Of a DNA stretch of 10,921 bases, positions 1 to 6,074 are shown piece by piece. The position numbers were made by a program, and so were the translations under genes. Every line of letters begins with the position of its first letter. Position 1 is the first letter of the stretch. The notes beneath the pieces are model-generated. The model saw nothing but the letters and a program-made list of their open reading frames with translations, did not search any database and was not told the origin of the DNA. The DNA is taken from contig JAJCYL010000428.1 in the NCBI GenBank assembly GCA_029262955.1, positions 1 through 10,921 of the forward strand. Direction: 5' to 3'. The stretch is from Cytophagales bacterium. Lineage in GTDB: Bacteria; Bacteroidota; Bacteroidia; Cytophagales; Cyclobacteriaceae.

Positions 1-141
1 TATGCCATTTTTCCAATACCGGGAGGGAGAGACATCATAGATTATCCCTTGGTAGGCAATCCAAATCTCTTCTTTGTCCTGGCCGTTTCGGAGGGCTAAT
101 TGGGGTTTGGAAAAATGAGGTAATAAGCTATTGTCGTCCAA
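1..141 (-). CDS. Cytochrome b5-like heme/steroid-binding domain protein (partial, N-terminal part)
   Basis: The minus strand reads LALRNGQDKEEIWIAYQG, then IIYDVSPSRYWKNGI, and runs off the left edge. This is the first half of the cytochrome b5-like heme/steroid-binding fold: the 'nGq...p.iAy.G.iYDVs.S..W..G' signature. The heme-ligand or AG-DLT part would lie outside the window. Proteins of this type in Bacteroidota are usually small (about 75-90 residues) and cytosolic, and their ligand and role are mostly unknown. I place the start at the TTG at 141, which gives MDDNSLLPHFSKPQ before the domain. The frame is open back to a TGA at 250..252 but contains no ATG or GTG, so TTG is the only usual start codon; ATT at 196..198 is a less likely choice. 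No Shine-Dalgarno sequence is visible. It lies 50 bases downstream of the lamin-tail gene on the same strand and may be co-transcribed with it. The family call is fairly sure; the start is less so. Confidence 0.72.
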   Translation of the reverse strand, partial: MDDNSLLPHFSKPQLALRNGQDKEEIWIAYQGIIYDVSPSRYWKNGI

Positions 142-191
142 GATTCTGAAAAAATACGCCGGATTTGAATGAAATTGAAATACTCTGTTTT

Positions 192-1082
192 TTAAAATCG
201 AGATCCTACTACAATTCGATCTTTGAAAGAGCTGACGTTTCCACCTGCATCAAATACCTCAAAATGGATTATATAGCTGCCAATTCTAACTTTTTGCAAA
301 CGATCATTAGTCCCATCCCATGTAATGAAACCATTCGCTGGTATGCTGGCATTTTCCAAAAGCCTTTTAACCGGTCTTCCAAGCGCATCAAAGACAGAAA
401 CGGTGGCAATGTTATTACCGCTATCAAAATTGAAGTTGATCGTAGCGAAATCAGCCATGCCATCGTTATCAGGAACAATAACCCGGGGTGAAATTGTAAT
501 CACCTCAGCACCGCTTTGAATACTGATTTGTTGGGAGTTCTGAATTCCTGGAGTGGCAAAACCGGCTGTACTTGCTGCGGATTTCCAATTGTCCTGACTC
601 TGAGTCTGCTTTTCTGCGGAGACCCGTTCCAGACTGATGCCATCAAAGTTGTCTAATAATGAGAGGTGAAAGTTCTCATCATATTCAAACGCATCAATCA
701 AATTATTGGATTGATTAACTATTGAAACAGTGCCATTTTCGTTGGGTAAAGATGGAAGATCAGTAGTAATGAATCTGGCTTCATTACTCATGGGGTAGTC
801 CGCTTTAAGGATTACAGGATCTTCCGTAAGAACCAGGTAAGAGGTTGGAGGTAGTAATAGATTTTTCTCGGTAATCACCTTTGAATTGGTAATACTATCT
901 TCTTCGAAGTTGCCTATCGACCAATTTTTGAGATTAATATACTTGTCGCTACGATTAAAAAGTTCAACAAAATCGACTCCTCCAGGTCTGGGGTTAAAGA
1001 GGACCTCATTAATAACTACATCCAAAGAGTCGGCATCTTCTGGTAGCGTGAAGGTGGTACTCGAAAAGTCATCTTGAATCAA
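192..1082 (-). CDS. Lamin-tail domain protein, C-terminal piece (third LTD plus FlgD-like Ig domain)
   Basis: This is the 3' piece of the split gene. The coordinates begin at an in-frame TTG, but the coding frame is open from the internal stop at 1143, and nothing suggests a real start or signal peptide here. It is best read as the tail of the upstream gene rather than an independent protein. It finishes Ig-like 3 (IQDDFSSTTFTLPE) and carries lamin-tail 3 (VVINEVLFNPRPGGVDFVEL... SLPNENGTVSIV... ISLERVS... ATPGIQNS). It ends with a C-terminal domain of about 110 residues (ISPRVIVPDNDGMADF... VSVFDALGRPVKRL... FITWDGTND... RIGSYIIHFEVFD... GGNVSSFKDRIVVGSRF). That domain resembles the FlgD-like Ig C-terminal domain common at the end of Bacteroidota lamin-tail proteins and does not look like the canonical short type IX sorting tail. 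It contains no cysteine. Without a signal peptide it could not be exported on its own. Confidence 0.6.
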   Translation of the reverse strand: MIQDDFSSTTFTLPEDADSLDVVINEVLFNPRPGGVDFVELFNRSDKYINLKNWSIGNFEEDSITNSKVITEKNLLLPPTSYLVLTEDPVILKADYPMSNEARFITTDLPSLPNENGTVSIVNQSNNLIDAFEYDENFHLSLLDNFDGISLERVSAEKQTQSQDNWKSAASTAGFATPGIQNSQQISIQSGAEVITISPRVIVPDNDGMADFATINFNFDSGNNIATVSVFDALGRPVKRLLENASIPANGFITWDGTNDRLQKVRIGSYIIHFEVFDAGGNVSSFKDRIVVGSRF

Positions 1083-1142
1083 ATTTCCAAGACAATCTAC
1101 GACATTTGCAATCTCAATTTCATAAGTGGTCCGAGGTTCGAT

Positions 1143-1145
1143 TTA
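1143..1145 (-). other. In-frame premature TAA stop codon
   Basis: The minus-strand codons read AAG CAA TAA ATC GAA CCT. The reading frame is unchanged on both sides, so this is a substitution-type nonsense codon and not a frameshift. A gapless alignment with Ig-like repeats 1 and 2 of the same protein puts the stop opposite Glu249 and Ser508. GAA to TAA or TCA to TAA would each be a single base change, as would CAA to TAA. Confidence 0.8.
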
Positions 1146-3449
1146 TTGCTTGACCTGAAAAGTGATCCTATCATCGAATGGACTTGAAAGCTGAGCATCA
1201 CCAATCATTAAGTCCGGATTAATGTTTACACTCAAGAATTCAATTTGCGGACTTAGCTTTTCATTGAAATTGATTTGTATAACTTCATCTTGTACAAAGG
1301 CATCAAGTATCCTGGGTCCAAAGTTGTCAGGATTGTCCATTTTATTGGAATTAGGTTTACCAGGTGATCCGCCCAACTCATTTTCTGAGGCCGACCAGTT
1401 GTCGATCCGTCCACAGGGATTCAAGATGTCAATCATTTCTAAAGACCAGCCTCCTTCGTTTTTATCGGAGTCTTTGTACCAAGTTTCATCATAGGAGACT
1501 GAAAAGATGAATTCATTAACTGAAGAAAGGCTAATGACATCACCTGAATTGTTTAGCGAAGGCCAATTAGAAACTCCCAATACACTACCGAGTGAACTCA
1601 ATTCTTCAACCCTTGATGTTGGAGTAAGAATGAGATAAGTCCCCGGTGAAATCAAACTGGCTGGTAGGGTTGTTGTCGATATCGCATCAGATAATTGAAT
1701 GGATTTGAGGCTTATGACTTTTGATGTGGTATTGTAGACCTCAATGTACTCTGCGTCCGGCAGATTGCCTTCTTCAACGGGGTTGGCCATGATTTCAGTG
1801 ATAATCAACTCATTATAAGTTGGAGTTGCTCCATTGCCAAAAGACAGAGAGAAATCATTTATTAATGAGCCATTGCAATTGCTTAAACCACTTATTGTCA
1901 AATCATAAAAGATACCATCCTGAAGACTTTCAGAAAATTGAATAGTGATAGAGTTTGTTTCCGGGTTACTCTGGATCCCCTGGACCTCTAGATTGCCGAC
2001 CGAAATGTCGTTAGAGCCAATCGTATTTGAAGGAGTAGTATTGAATTCAATTTCAAGTGATTGATTGTCTGGAATAGTAAACATAACGATATCTATACCA
2101 GGAATTTCAAGCGGCGTATTGTCCACAGAGTTAATTATTCCGGGCGTTCCTCCCGATTGATCGACTGAAGCTGACCAGCTCAGGTTTTCGCCACAGGCTG
2201 TAATAGGGCCAATTCGCTCTAGTGAATAACCACCATCATCTTTGTTAGTATCTCCATACCAGGAGTCGTCATAGTTGACAAGATCAACATCAACAGCGTT
2301 ATCCTCATCTCTCAATATCAGTGCTTCACCAGAATTGGTCAGGGCTCCCATACTTGGCATTTCAATGACATTACCGGTAAATACTCCTGTGTTACTATCA
2401 TCAGTAAGTACTACGAGGTCTCCCGGGAATAGAACATACGCTTCAGTTGTGATCACATCGCCGTTTAGGGTGTAATTGAATAAATCAATGTTCTTGTTAC
2501 TGTTATTAAATAATTCTACATATTCTGCGTCTGCCAAACCAACCACAGGTGTGGGATCTGCCATTATTTCGTTGATCACTACATCTTTAAAAACGGCTTT
2601 GGAAATAAGATTGAAAGTGAAATCTGAGGAAGAAGTATTGGTATTGCCAGCAAGGTCTTTTATGCCAGAAGCTACAATGTTGTTAAGCTGTCCATCTATG
2701 AATTCATCCGAGAAATTTAGAATGATCTGCGAAATATTGTTTTGCCTCATCGCATTGGCAGGATTAATGTTCCCATTGAGTACATAATTGCCAACATTTT
2801 CTGAAGACACCAGGTCAACACCCTCACTAAATTGGATGTTTATGCCATTTGAGCCCAGCACTTCAACTGATGTTATTACTGGGGGCTCGGTGTCCGGTGG
2901 AGCGATGGAGCCAAACAGTTGAATATTGTCGAGCCACCAGGTGCCAGATGTGCTTTCTGCCGTGTACCCATAGATCCTTAATTCAATGGATACCGAACTT
3001 GATAAGTTGGCAAAGGTTCCGTCAAGATCCACGGTTTGAGTGCGGACGTTGGAATTATCAGGGACTTTTAGGGTTGCCAGGTCGTTTGTAAAAGCATCGA
3101 GGCTCGATCGGACAGAAATGTCCCGAATACCAGAACCGGATCTTCTTTCATCAAATACTAAGGAAGTTATGGTCAATTCAAACCCTGAATTGGCTGATAT
3201 ACTGAGAGAGTAATAATCATTTATATCCAGGCCAACAGTAGACCATCCATTGGAGCTAAATTCCCCAGCTGAGGATGAAGGATTGATACCAGAGCCTCGG
3301 GTAATATGGGAGAGGGTTCCATTATTTGGAGGAACGTCTGGGGGTAAACTCACTTCATTTCCGGCAGATCCTTCAAATGAATATTGGGCAATCTGTGAAA
3401 CGCTATTGAGATGAGAAATGATAAAAATTAATGAACAGAAGTATTTCAT
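1143..3449 (-). CDS. Lamin-tail domain protein, N-terminal piece (768 residues, prematurely stopped)
   Basis: This is the 5' piece of the split gene. The open frame reaches 3512, but I chose the ATG at 3449 because it opens a signal peptide (MKYFCSLIFIISHLNSVSQ, cleavage likely near residue 20-22). The longer start would put 21 residues in front of it and overlap a possible -7 box. The mature part begins with a beta-rich domain that includes the stretch SGTWWLDNIQLFG (169-181). It continues with Ig-like 1 (from PPDTEPPVIT), lamin-tail 1 (VVINEIMADPTP... DAEYVELFNNS), Ig-like 2, and lamin-tail 2 (LIITEIMANP... DAEYIEVYNTT). It ends inside Ig-like 3 at ITFQVKQ. The two complete lamin-tail domains share the ending 'DgGySLERI... 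CG...WSAS...GGtPG'. If only this piece is made, it lacks the third lamin-tail domain and the C-terminal domain, so any sorting or anchoring through the C terminus would be lost. Confidence 0.8.
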   Translation of the reverse strand: MKYFCSLIFIISHLNSVSQIAQYSFEGSAGNEVSLPPDVPPNNGTLSHITRGSGINPSSSAGEFSSNGWSTVGLDINDYYSLSISANSGFELTITSLVFDERRSGSGIRDISVRSSLDAFTNDLATLKVPDNSNVRTQTVDLDGTFANLSSSVSIELRIYGYTAESTSGTWWLDNIQLFGSIAPPDTEPPVITSVEVLGSNGINIQFSEGVDLVSSENVGNYVLNGNINPANAMRQNNISQIILNFSDEFIDGQLNNIVASGIKDLAGNTNTSSSDFTFNLISKAVFKDVVINEIMADPTPVVGLADAEYVELFNNSNKNIDLFNYTLNGDVITTEAYVLFPGDLVVLTDDSNTGVFTGNVIEMPSMGALTNSGEALILRDEDNAVDVDLVNYDDSWYGDTNKDDGGYSLERIGPITACGENLSWSASVDQSGGTPGIINSVDNTPLEIPGIDIVMFTIPDNQSLEIEFNTTPSNTIGSNDISVGNLEVQGIQSNPETNSITIQFSESLQDGIFYDLTISGLSNCNGSLINDFSLSFGNGATPTYNELIITEIMANPVEEGNLPDAEYIEVYNTTSKVISLKSIQLSDAISTTTLPASLISPGTYLILTPTSRVEELSSLGSVLGVSNWPSLNNSGDVISLSSVNEFIFSVSYDETWYKDSDKNEGGWSLEMIDILNPCGRIDNWSASENELGGSPGKPNSNKMDNPDNFGPRILDAFVQDEVIQINFNEKLSPQIEFLSVNINPDLMIGDAQLSSPFDDRITFQVKQ

Positions 3450-3464
3450 ATCGATGATGCTAAC

Positions 3465-3472
3465 CAAATATA
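3465..3472 (-). promoter_or_regulatory. Possible Bacteroidota -7 box (TATATTTG) for the lamin-tail gene
   Basis: The minus strand reads TATATTTG, an exact match to the Bacteroidota -7 consensus TAnnTTTG, ending 15 bases before the chosen ATG at 3449. I find no TTG -33 element at the usual 17-23 base spacing, and the region is very AT-rich, so a chance match is possible. Confidence 0.33.
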
Positions 3473-3473
3473 T

Positions 3474-3481
3474 TAATTTTG
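3474..3481 (+). promoter_or_regulatory. Possible Bacteroidota -7 box (TAATTTTG) for asd
   Basis: TAATTTTG matches TAnnTTTG on the plus strand and lies 85 bases before the asd start, one base away from the opposing box of the lamin-tail gene. No TTG -33 element is visible at the expected spacing, so support is weak. Confidence 0.25.
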
Positions 3482-3514
3482 CATTTAATTTCTTGTAACT
3501 GAATAACAACAAGA

Positions 3515-3531
3515 GTTAAGGATTCTTTAAC
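3515..3531. repeat. Inverted repeat GTTAAggattctTTAAC in the divergent intergenic region
   Basis: The sequence GTTAAGGATTCTTTAAC has perfect 5-base arms (GTTAA/TTAAC), and pairing continues inward with one G-T mismatch. It lies 35 bases upstream of the asd ATG, downstream of the candidate plus-strand -7 box. It could be an operator or a hairpin in the asd 5' leader. There is no U-run, so it is not a standard terminator. Confidence 0.3.
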
Positions 3532-3566
3532 CCAAAATGATTCTCCATTTTATCAATTGAAGTGAA

Positions 3567-4568
3567 ATGAAAATAGCAGTTGTAGGTGCCACCGGATTAG
3601 TAGGTCAGGAAATCCTTGAAGTAATCAAGGAACGAAATATTAAGTTTGATCAGTTATTATTGGTTGCCTCGCCTAAATCAGTGGGTAAAGCATACGAGTT
3701 CAAAGGAAAAAATTATACCGTAATTGGTATGGATGATGCCATTAGTGAGCGGCCAGACATCGCCATATTTTCAGCTGGCGGAGCGACCTCTCTTGAGTGG
3801 GCACCAAAGTTTGAGGAAGCTGGGGCTATAGTGATTGATAATTCATCAGCCTGGCGAATGAGTCCCCGGCATAAATTGATTGTTCCCGAAATCAATGCAG
3901 GAAAACTGAGAATTGACGATAGAATTATTGCTAATCCTAACTGCTCCACGATTCAGATGGTTTTAGCCCTTGCACCCTTACACGAACGATATGGGATCAA
4001 GCGGATTGTGGTTTCTACCTATCAGTCGGTATCTGGTACGGGTAAAGAAGCAGTAGAGCAAATGATGGACGAAAGGGCTGGAAGAGAGGGGAAGAAGATA
4101 TATCCTCACCCTATTGATATGAATGCGCTTCCTCATATAGATGTTTTCCAGGAAGATGGATACACCAAAGAGGAAGTTAAAATGGTGAATGAGACCAAGA
4201 AGATTCTTGGGGATGATGAAGTCCAAGTGACAGCAACCTGCGTTAGAATTCCCACAGTTGGTGGTCATTCGGAAGCGGTGAATGTCGAGTTCAAGAAGGA
4301 CTTTACATTGGAAGAAATTCGTGAAATATTGGAGAGTACTGATGGTGTGATCGTGCAAGACGACCCCCATAATAATGTCTACCCCATGCCAATTACATCA
4401 CACAAGAAAGATGAGGTATTTGTAGGTCGCATTCGAAGAGATACCACCCAACCAAATACCCTTAACATGTGGATAGTCGCAGATAATCTTAGGAAAGGAG
4501 CGGCCACTAATGCAGTTCAGATTGCAGAGTATTTGATGGAACATCACCTGGCTCATTCAGTAAGATAG
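3567..4568 (+). CDS. asd: Aspartate-semialdehyde dehydrogenase
   Basis: This 333-residue protein matches the family's usual length. It performs the NADPH-dependent reductive dephosphorylation of L-aspartyl-4-phosphate to L-aspartate-4-semialdehyde (EC 1.2.1.11), the branch point to lysine/diaminopimelate, threonine and methionine, in the cytosol. Visible signatures are the N-terminal nucleotide-binding loop GATGLVGQE (residues 7-15), the catalytic cysteine in NPNCSTIQM (Cys126), SVSGTGKEA, and the substrate/acid-base segment RIPTVGGHSEAVNVEF with His234. The N terminus MKIAVVGATG starts exactly at the Rossmann beta-strand, which supports the ATG at 3567, although only a weak purine stretch precedes it. 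The next gene begins 5 nt after the stop on the same strand, so the two are probably one transcript. Nothing is missing or broken. The identification is secure. Confidence 0.96.
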   Translation: MKIAVVGATGLVGQEILEVIKERNIKFDQLLLVASPKSVGKAYEFKGKNYTVIGMDDAISERPDIAIFSAGGATSLEWAPKFEEAGAIVIDNSSAWRMSPRHKLIVPEINAGKLRIDDRIIANPNCSTIQMVLALAPLHERYGIKRIVVSTYQSVSGTGKEAVEQMMDERAGREGKKIYPHPIDMNALPHIDVFQEDGYTKEEVKMVNETKKILGDDEVQVTATCVRIPTVGGHSEAVNVEFKKDFTLEEIREILESTDGVIVQDDPHNNVYPMPITSHKKDEVFVGRIRRDTTQPNTLNMWIVADNLRKGAATNAVQIAEYLMEHHLAHSVR

Positions 4569-4573
4569 CATCC

Positions 4574-5752
4574 TTGAATCTTATTAGGCTTACAAAATCT
4601 GATATTCAGAACTTCATAAAGGAACATGAGGAGGATGATCCTCACCAACTAATGTTAGCATCTTCCAGGTGGCCTGATCTTCCAATCAAGTCTATTGTAG
4701 CGCAGATTCAGTCCCGGAGGAAAGCCAAGAAGAAACTTCCAAAATGGTATAATACATCGGGCATTATATTTCCACAATCCATTTATTTGGAGCAATCTTC
4801 GTCAGAAAAAACGGCCGAATTCAAAGCGGCACAAATCATTGGAAAGTCATTACTTGACTTAACCGGTGGAACGGGAGTCGATTGCAGTTTTTTCGCTGCA
4901 AACTTTGATAGAGTGGTCTACAATGAATCTAATGAGGAGTTATTAGATATAGCCAGGCACAACTTCAATCAATTGGGAATTGAAAATGTATCATTTATCC
5001 ATTCAGAGGCGGAGGAATTTTTAAGAGATAATAAAGAAACTTTTGATTGGGTTTACATTGATCCGTCGAGAAGGCAGGGCGGGCAAAAAGTATTTAGACT
5101 GCCCGATTGTCAGCCGGATGTAATAAATATTGTTCAATCTATTCTCGAGTCCGGATCCAAAATATTGTTGAAATTATCACCCCTGTTGGATATCTCTGAG
5201 GGAATTAGGGAGATTAAAAACGTATCAAAAGTTTTGGTGATTTCGGTTGATAATGATTGCAAGGAATTGCTTTTTCAATTGGAATTGAATAAATCTGAAA
5301 CAACTTTTGAAGCCATTAATATTACAAATTCCGGAATTTCACGATTTGAGTTTGTCAATGGTGAAGAACCGAATGCTGTAGTCAATTTCGGTGAACCCTT
5401 AAGATATCTCTATGAGCCGAATGCCTCAGTACTGAAACTTGGGGCCTTTAAACTAATTAGTGAAAAACTGGGGCTATCGAAATTAAATCCGAGCACACAC
5501 CTATATACTTCGGCCCAATTGTTACCCGATTTTCCAGGGAGAGTTTTCAGGATTATGTCCTCAAATCCATTTAATTGGAAAGATCTAAAACGCTGGAATG
5601 GCAAAAAGGCTAATATCACCATACGTAACTTTCCCCATACAGTTGAAGCCATCCGGAAGAAAGTAAATATTAAGGAAGGCGGAAATGTCTACCTATTTTT
5701 TGCCACATCGGTTGAAAACAAGCTAAGGGCTATCACTTGTGAAAAAATATAA
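4574..5752 (+). CDS. Class I SAM-dependent methyltransferase with THUMP-like C-terminal domain
   Basis: This 392-residue protein has three parts. An N-terminal helical segment (about 1-80; LTKSDIQNFIKEH, LPKWYNTSGIIFP) leads into a Rossmann methyltransferase core. The core has motif I LLDLTGGTGVD (Asp95 in the loop) and an active-site-like motif IV YIDPSRRQGG (Asp163). The C-terminal THUMP-like region starts at YEPNASVLKLGAF (from Tyr280) and ends with NITIRNFPHTVEAIRKK and a GGNVYLFFAT strand. THUMP-related domains usually serve RNA-modifying enzymes, so an RNA substrate is a reasonable inference, but the target is not known to me. The start is the TTG at 4574: the frame has a stop at 4508..4510 and no ATG before the conserved N-terminal LTK..., and it begins 5 nt after the asd stop. 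The 3' end overlaps the convergent small membrane gene by 30 bp. The family is clear; the function is not. Confidence 0.88.
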   Translation: MNLIRLTKSDIQNFIKEHEEDDPHQLMLASSRWPDLPIKSIVAQIQSRRKAKKKLPKWYNTSGIIFPQSIYLEQSSSEKTAEFKAAQIIGKSLLDLTGGTGVDCSFFAANFDRVVYNESNEELLDIARHNFNQLGIENVSFIHSEAEEFLRDNKETFDWVYIDPSRRQGGQKVFRLPDCQPDVINIVQSILESGSKILLKLSPLLDISEGIREIKNVSKVLVISVDNDCKELLFQLELNKSETTFEAINITNSGISRFEFVNGEEPNAVVNFGEPLRYLYEPNASVLKLGAFKLISEKLGLSKLNPSTHLYTSAQLLPDFPGRVFRIMSSNPFNWKDLKRWNGKKANITIRNFPHTVEAIRKKVNIKEGGNVYLFFATSVENKLRAITCEKI

Positions 5753-5929
5753 TAGCAACATGCGGGCAATCAGGAGAAAAATAAATACGGGTCCGTAGTA
5801 TTGCAACACCATTAATCGATTCTGTTTATGCATAAACCACAATACCCACCAGGGTTTATAAAGGCCAGCAAAAAGCATAAATCCGCTTAGTAAGATTAAA
5901 GTTTCAAGAAGGGGTAAATACTCACTCAA
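5723..5929 (-). CDS. Small two-helix membrane protein of unknown function
   Basis: This is a 68-residue hydrophobic protein. One membrane segment spans about residues 7-23 (LLETLILLSGFMLFAGL). It is followed by a conserved-looking YKPWWVLWFMHKQNR loop with aromatic and basic residues, and then a second segment at about 45-63 (GPVFIFLLIARMLLLYFF). The layout and the K-P-W-x-V-L-W-F pattern look like a real small conserved inner-membrane protein of Bacteroidota, not a shadow, but I cannot name it. The only usual start in frame is TTG at 5929, since a TGA lies at 5942..5944 with no ATG between. A seven-codon upstream reading frame ends across this TTG. The last 30 bases overlap the 3' end of the methyltransferase gene on the other strand, so the two genes converge and share sequence. 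Confidence that it is a gene is fairly good; the start is uncertain. Confidence 0.72.
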   Translation of the reverse strand: MSEYLPLLETLILLSGFMLFAGLYKPWWVLWFMHKQNRLMVLQYYGPVFIFLLIARMLLLYFFTSDSP

Positions 5930-5949
5930 TTGTTTAAGGAATCAGTCAT
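5926..5949 (-). other. Seven-codon reading frame overlapping the start of the small membrane gene
   Basis: The minus strand reads ATG ACT GAT TCC TTA AAC AAT TGA (MTDSLNN*). Its TGA overlaps the TTG start of the membrane gene in the arrangement TTGA, which could allow termination-reinitiation. It may also be the true N terminus separated by a 1-base indel, because MTDSLNN-LSEYLPLLE would read naturally as one protein. Confidence 0.3.
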
Positions 5950-6074
5950 GGAAATTAATTTCAATTAAAGTTACATTTTTGACGCTGTATAATATCCGTG
6001 ATTTAATGACCATTTGTAATATGTGCTATGGTTAGTGCCAGAATAGCCAATATTTTTGAGCAACGAATTTAAGA
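5930..6074. other. Divergent intergenic region with palindrome GAAATTAATTTC (5951..5962)
   Basis: These 145 bases separate the small membrane gene (minus) from the DUF4249 gene (plus). They hold a perfect 12-base palindrome GAAATTAATTTC at 5951..5962 and a candidate plus-strand -7 box at 6051..6058. No terminator or RNA gene is evident. The palindrome is AT-rich and may be chance. Confidence 0.3.
6051..6058 (+). promoter_or_regulatory. Possible Bacteroidota -7 box (TATTTTTG) for the DUF4249 gene
   Basis: TATTTTTG fits TAnnTTTG and ends 16 bases before the ATG at 6075, almost the same distance as the box before the lamin-tail gene (15 bases). No TTG is seen at the expected -33 position, so support is moderate to weak. 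Confidence 0.35.

Larger units (their letters stand above)
192..3449 (-). pseudogene. Lamin-tail-domain secreted protein gene interrupted by one in-frame stop (whole locus)
   Basis: Both pieces of this locus lie in the same minus-strand frame. Only the TAA at 1143..1145 separates them, and the 20 codons between that stop and the next possible start remain coding-like (IEPRTTYEIEI, then ANVVDCLGN). Read through, the product would be 1,085 residues: signal peptide (1-22), N-terminal beta-rich domain (about 24-182), Ig-like 1 (185-283), lamin-tail 1 (288-440), Ig-like 2 (442-540), lamin-tail 2 (545-700), Ig-like 3 (710-804), lamin-tail 3 (810-972) and a FlgD-like Ig C-terminal domain (about 975-1085). 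The stop replaces residue 769 within Ig-like 3. Lamin-tail (LTD) domains in bacteria occur in exported proteins and are thought to bind nucleic acid, sugars or membranes; the role here is unknown. The interruption could be a true nonsense mutation, phase variation by point mutation, stop read-through or a sequencing error. Confidence 0.8.

Noticed and set aside
165..491. Plus-strand open frame of 108 codons opposite the C-terminal lamin-tail piece
   Set aside because: It is antisense to a clearly coding FlgD-like domain, has no recognisable domain, and also covers the start of the cytochrome b5-like gene.
3450..3512. Longer N terminus of the lamin-tail protein (MLLFSYKKLN...)
   Set aside because: It would put 21 residues before a good signal peptide and overlaps the candidate -7 box; the ATG at 3449 fits export better.
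3978..4370. Minus-strand open frame of 130 codons inside asd
   Set aside because: It is a shadow of a strongly conserved enzyme gene, with no plausible protein features.
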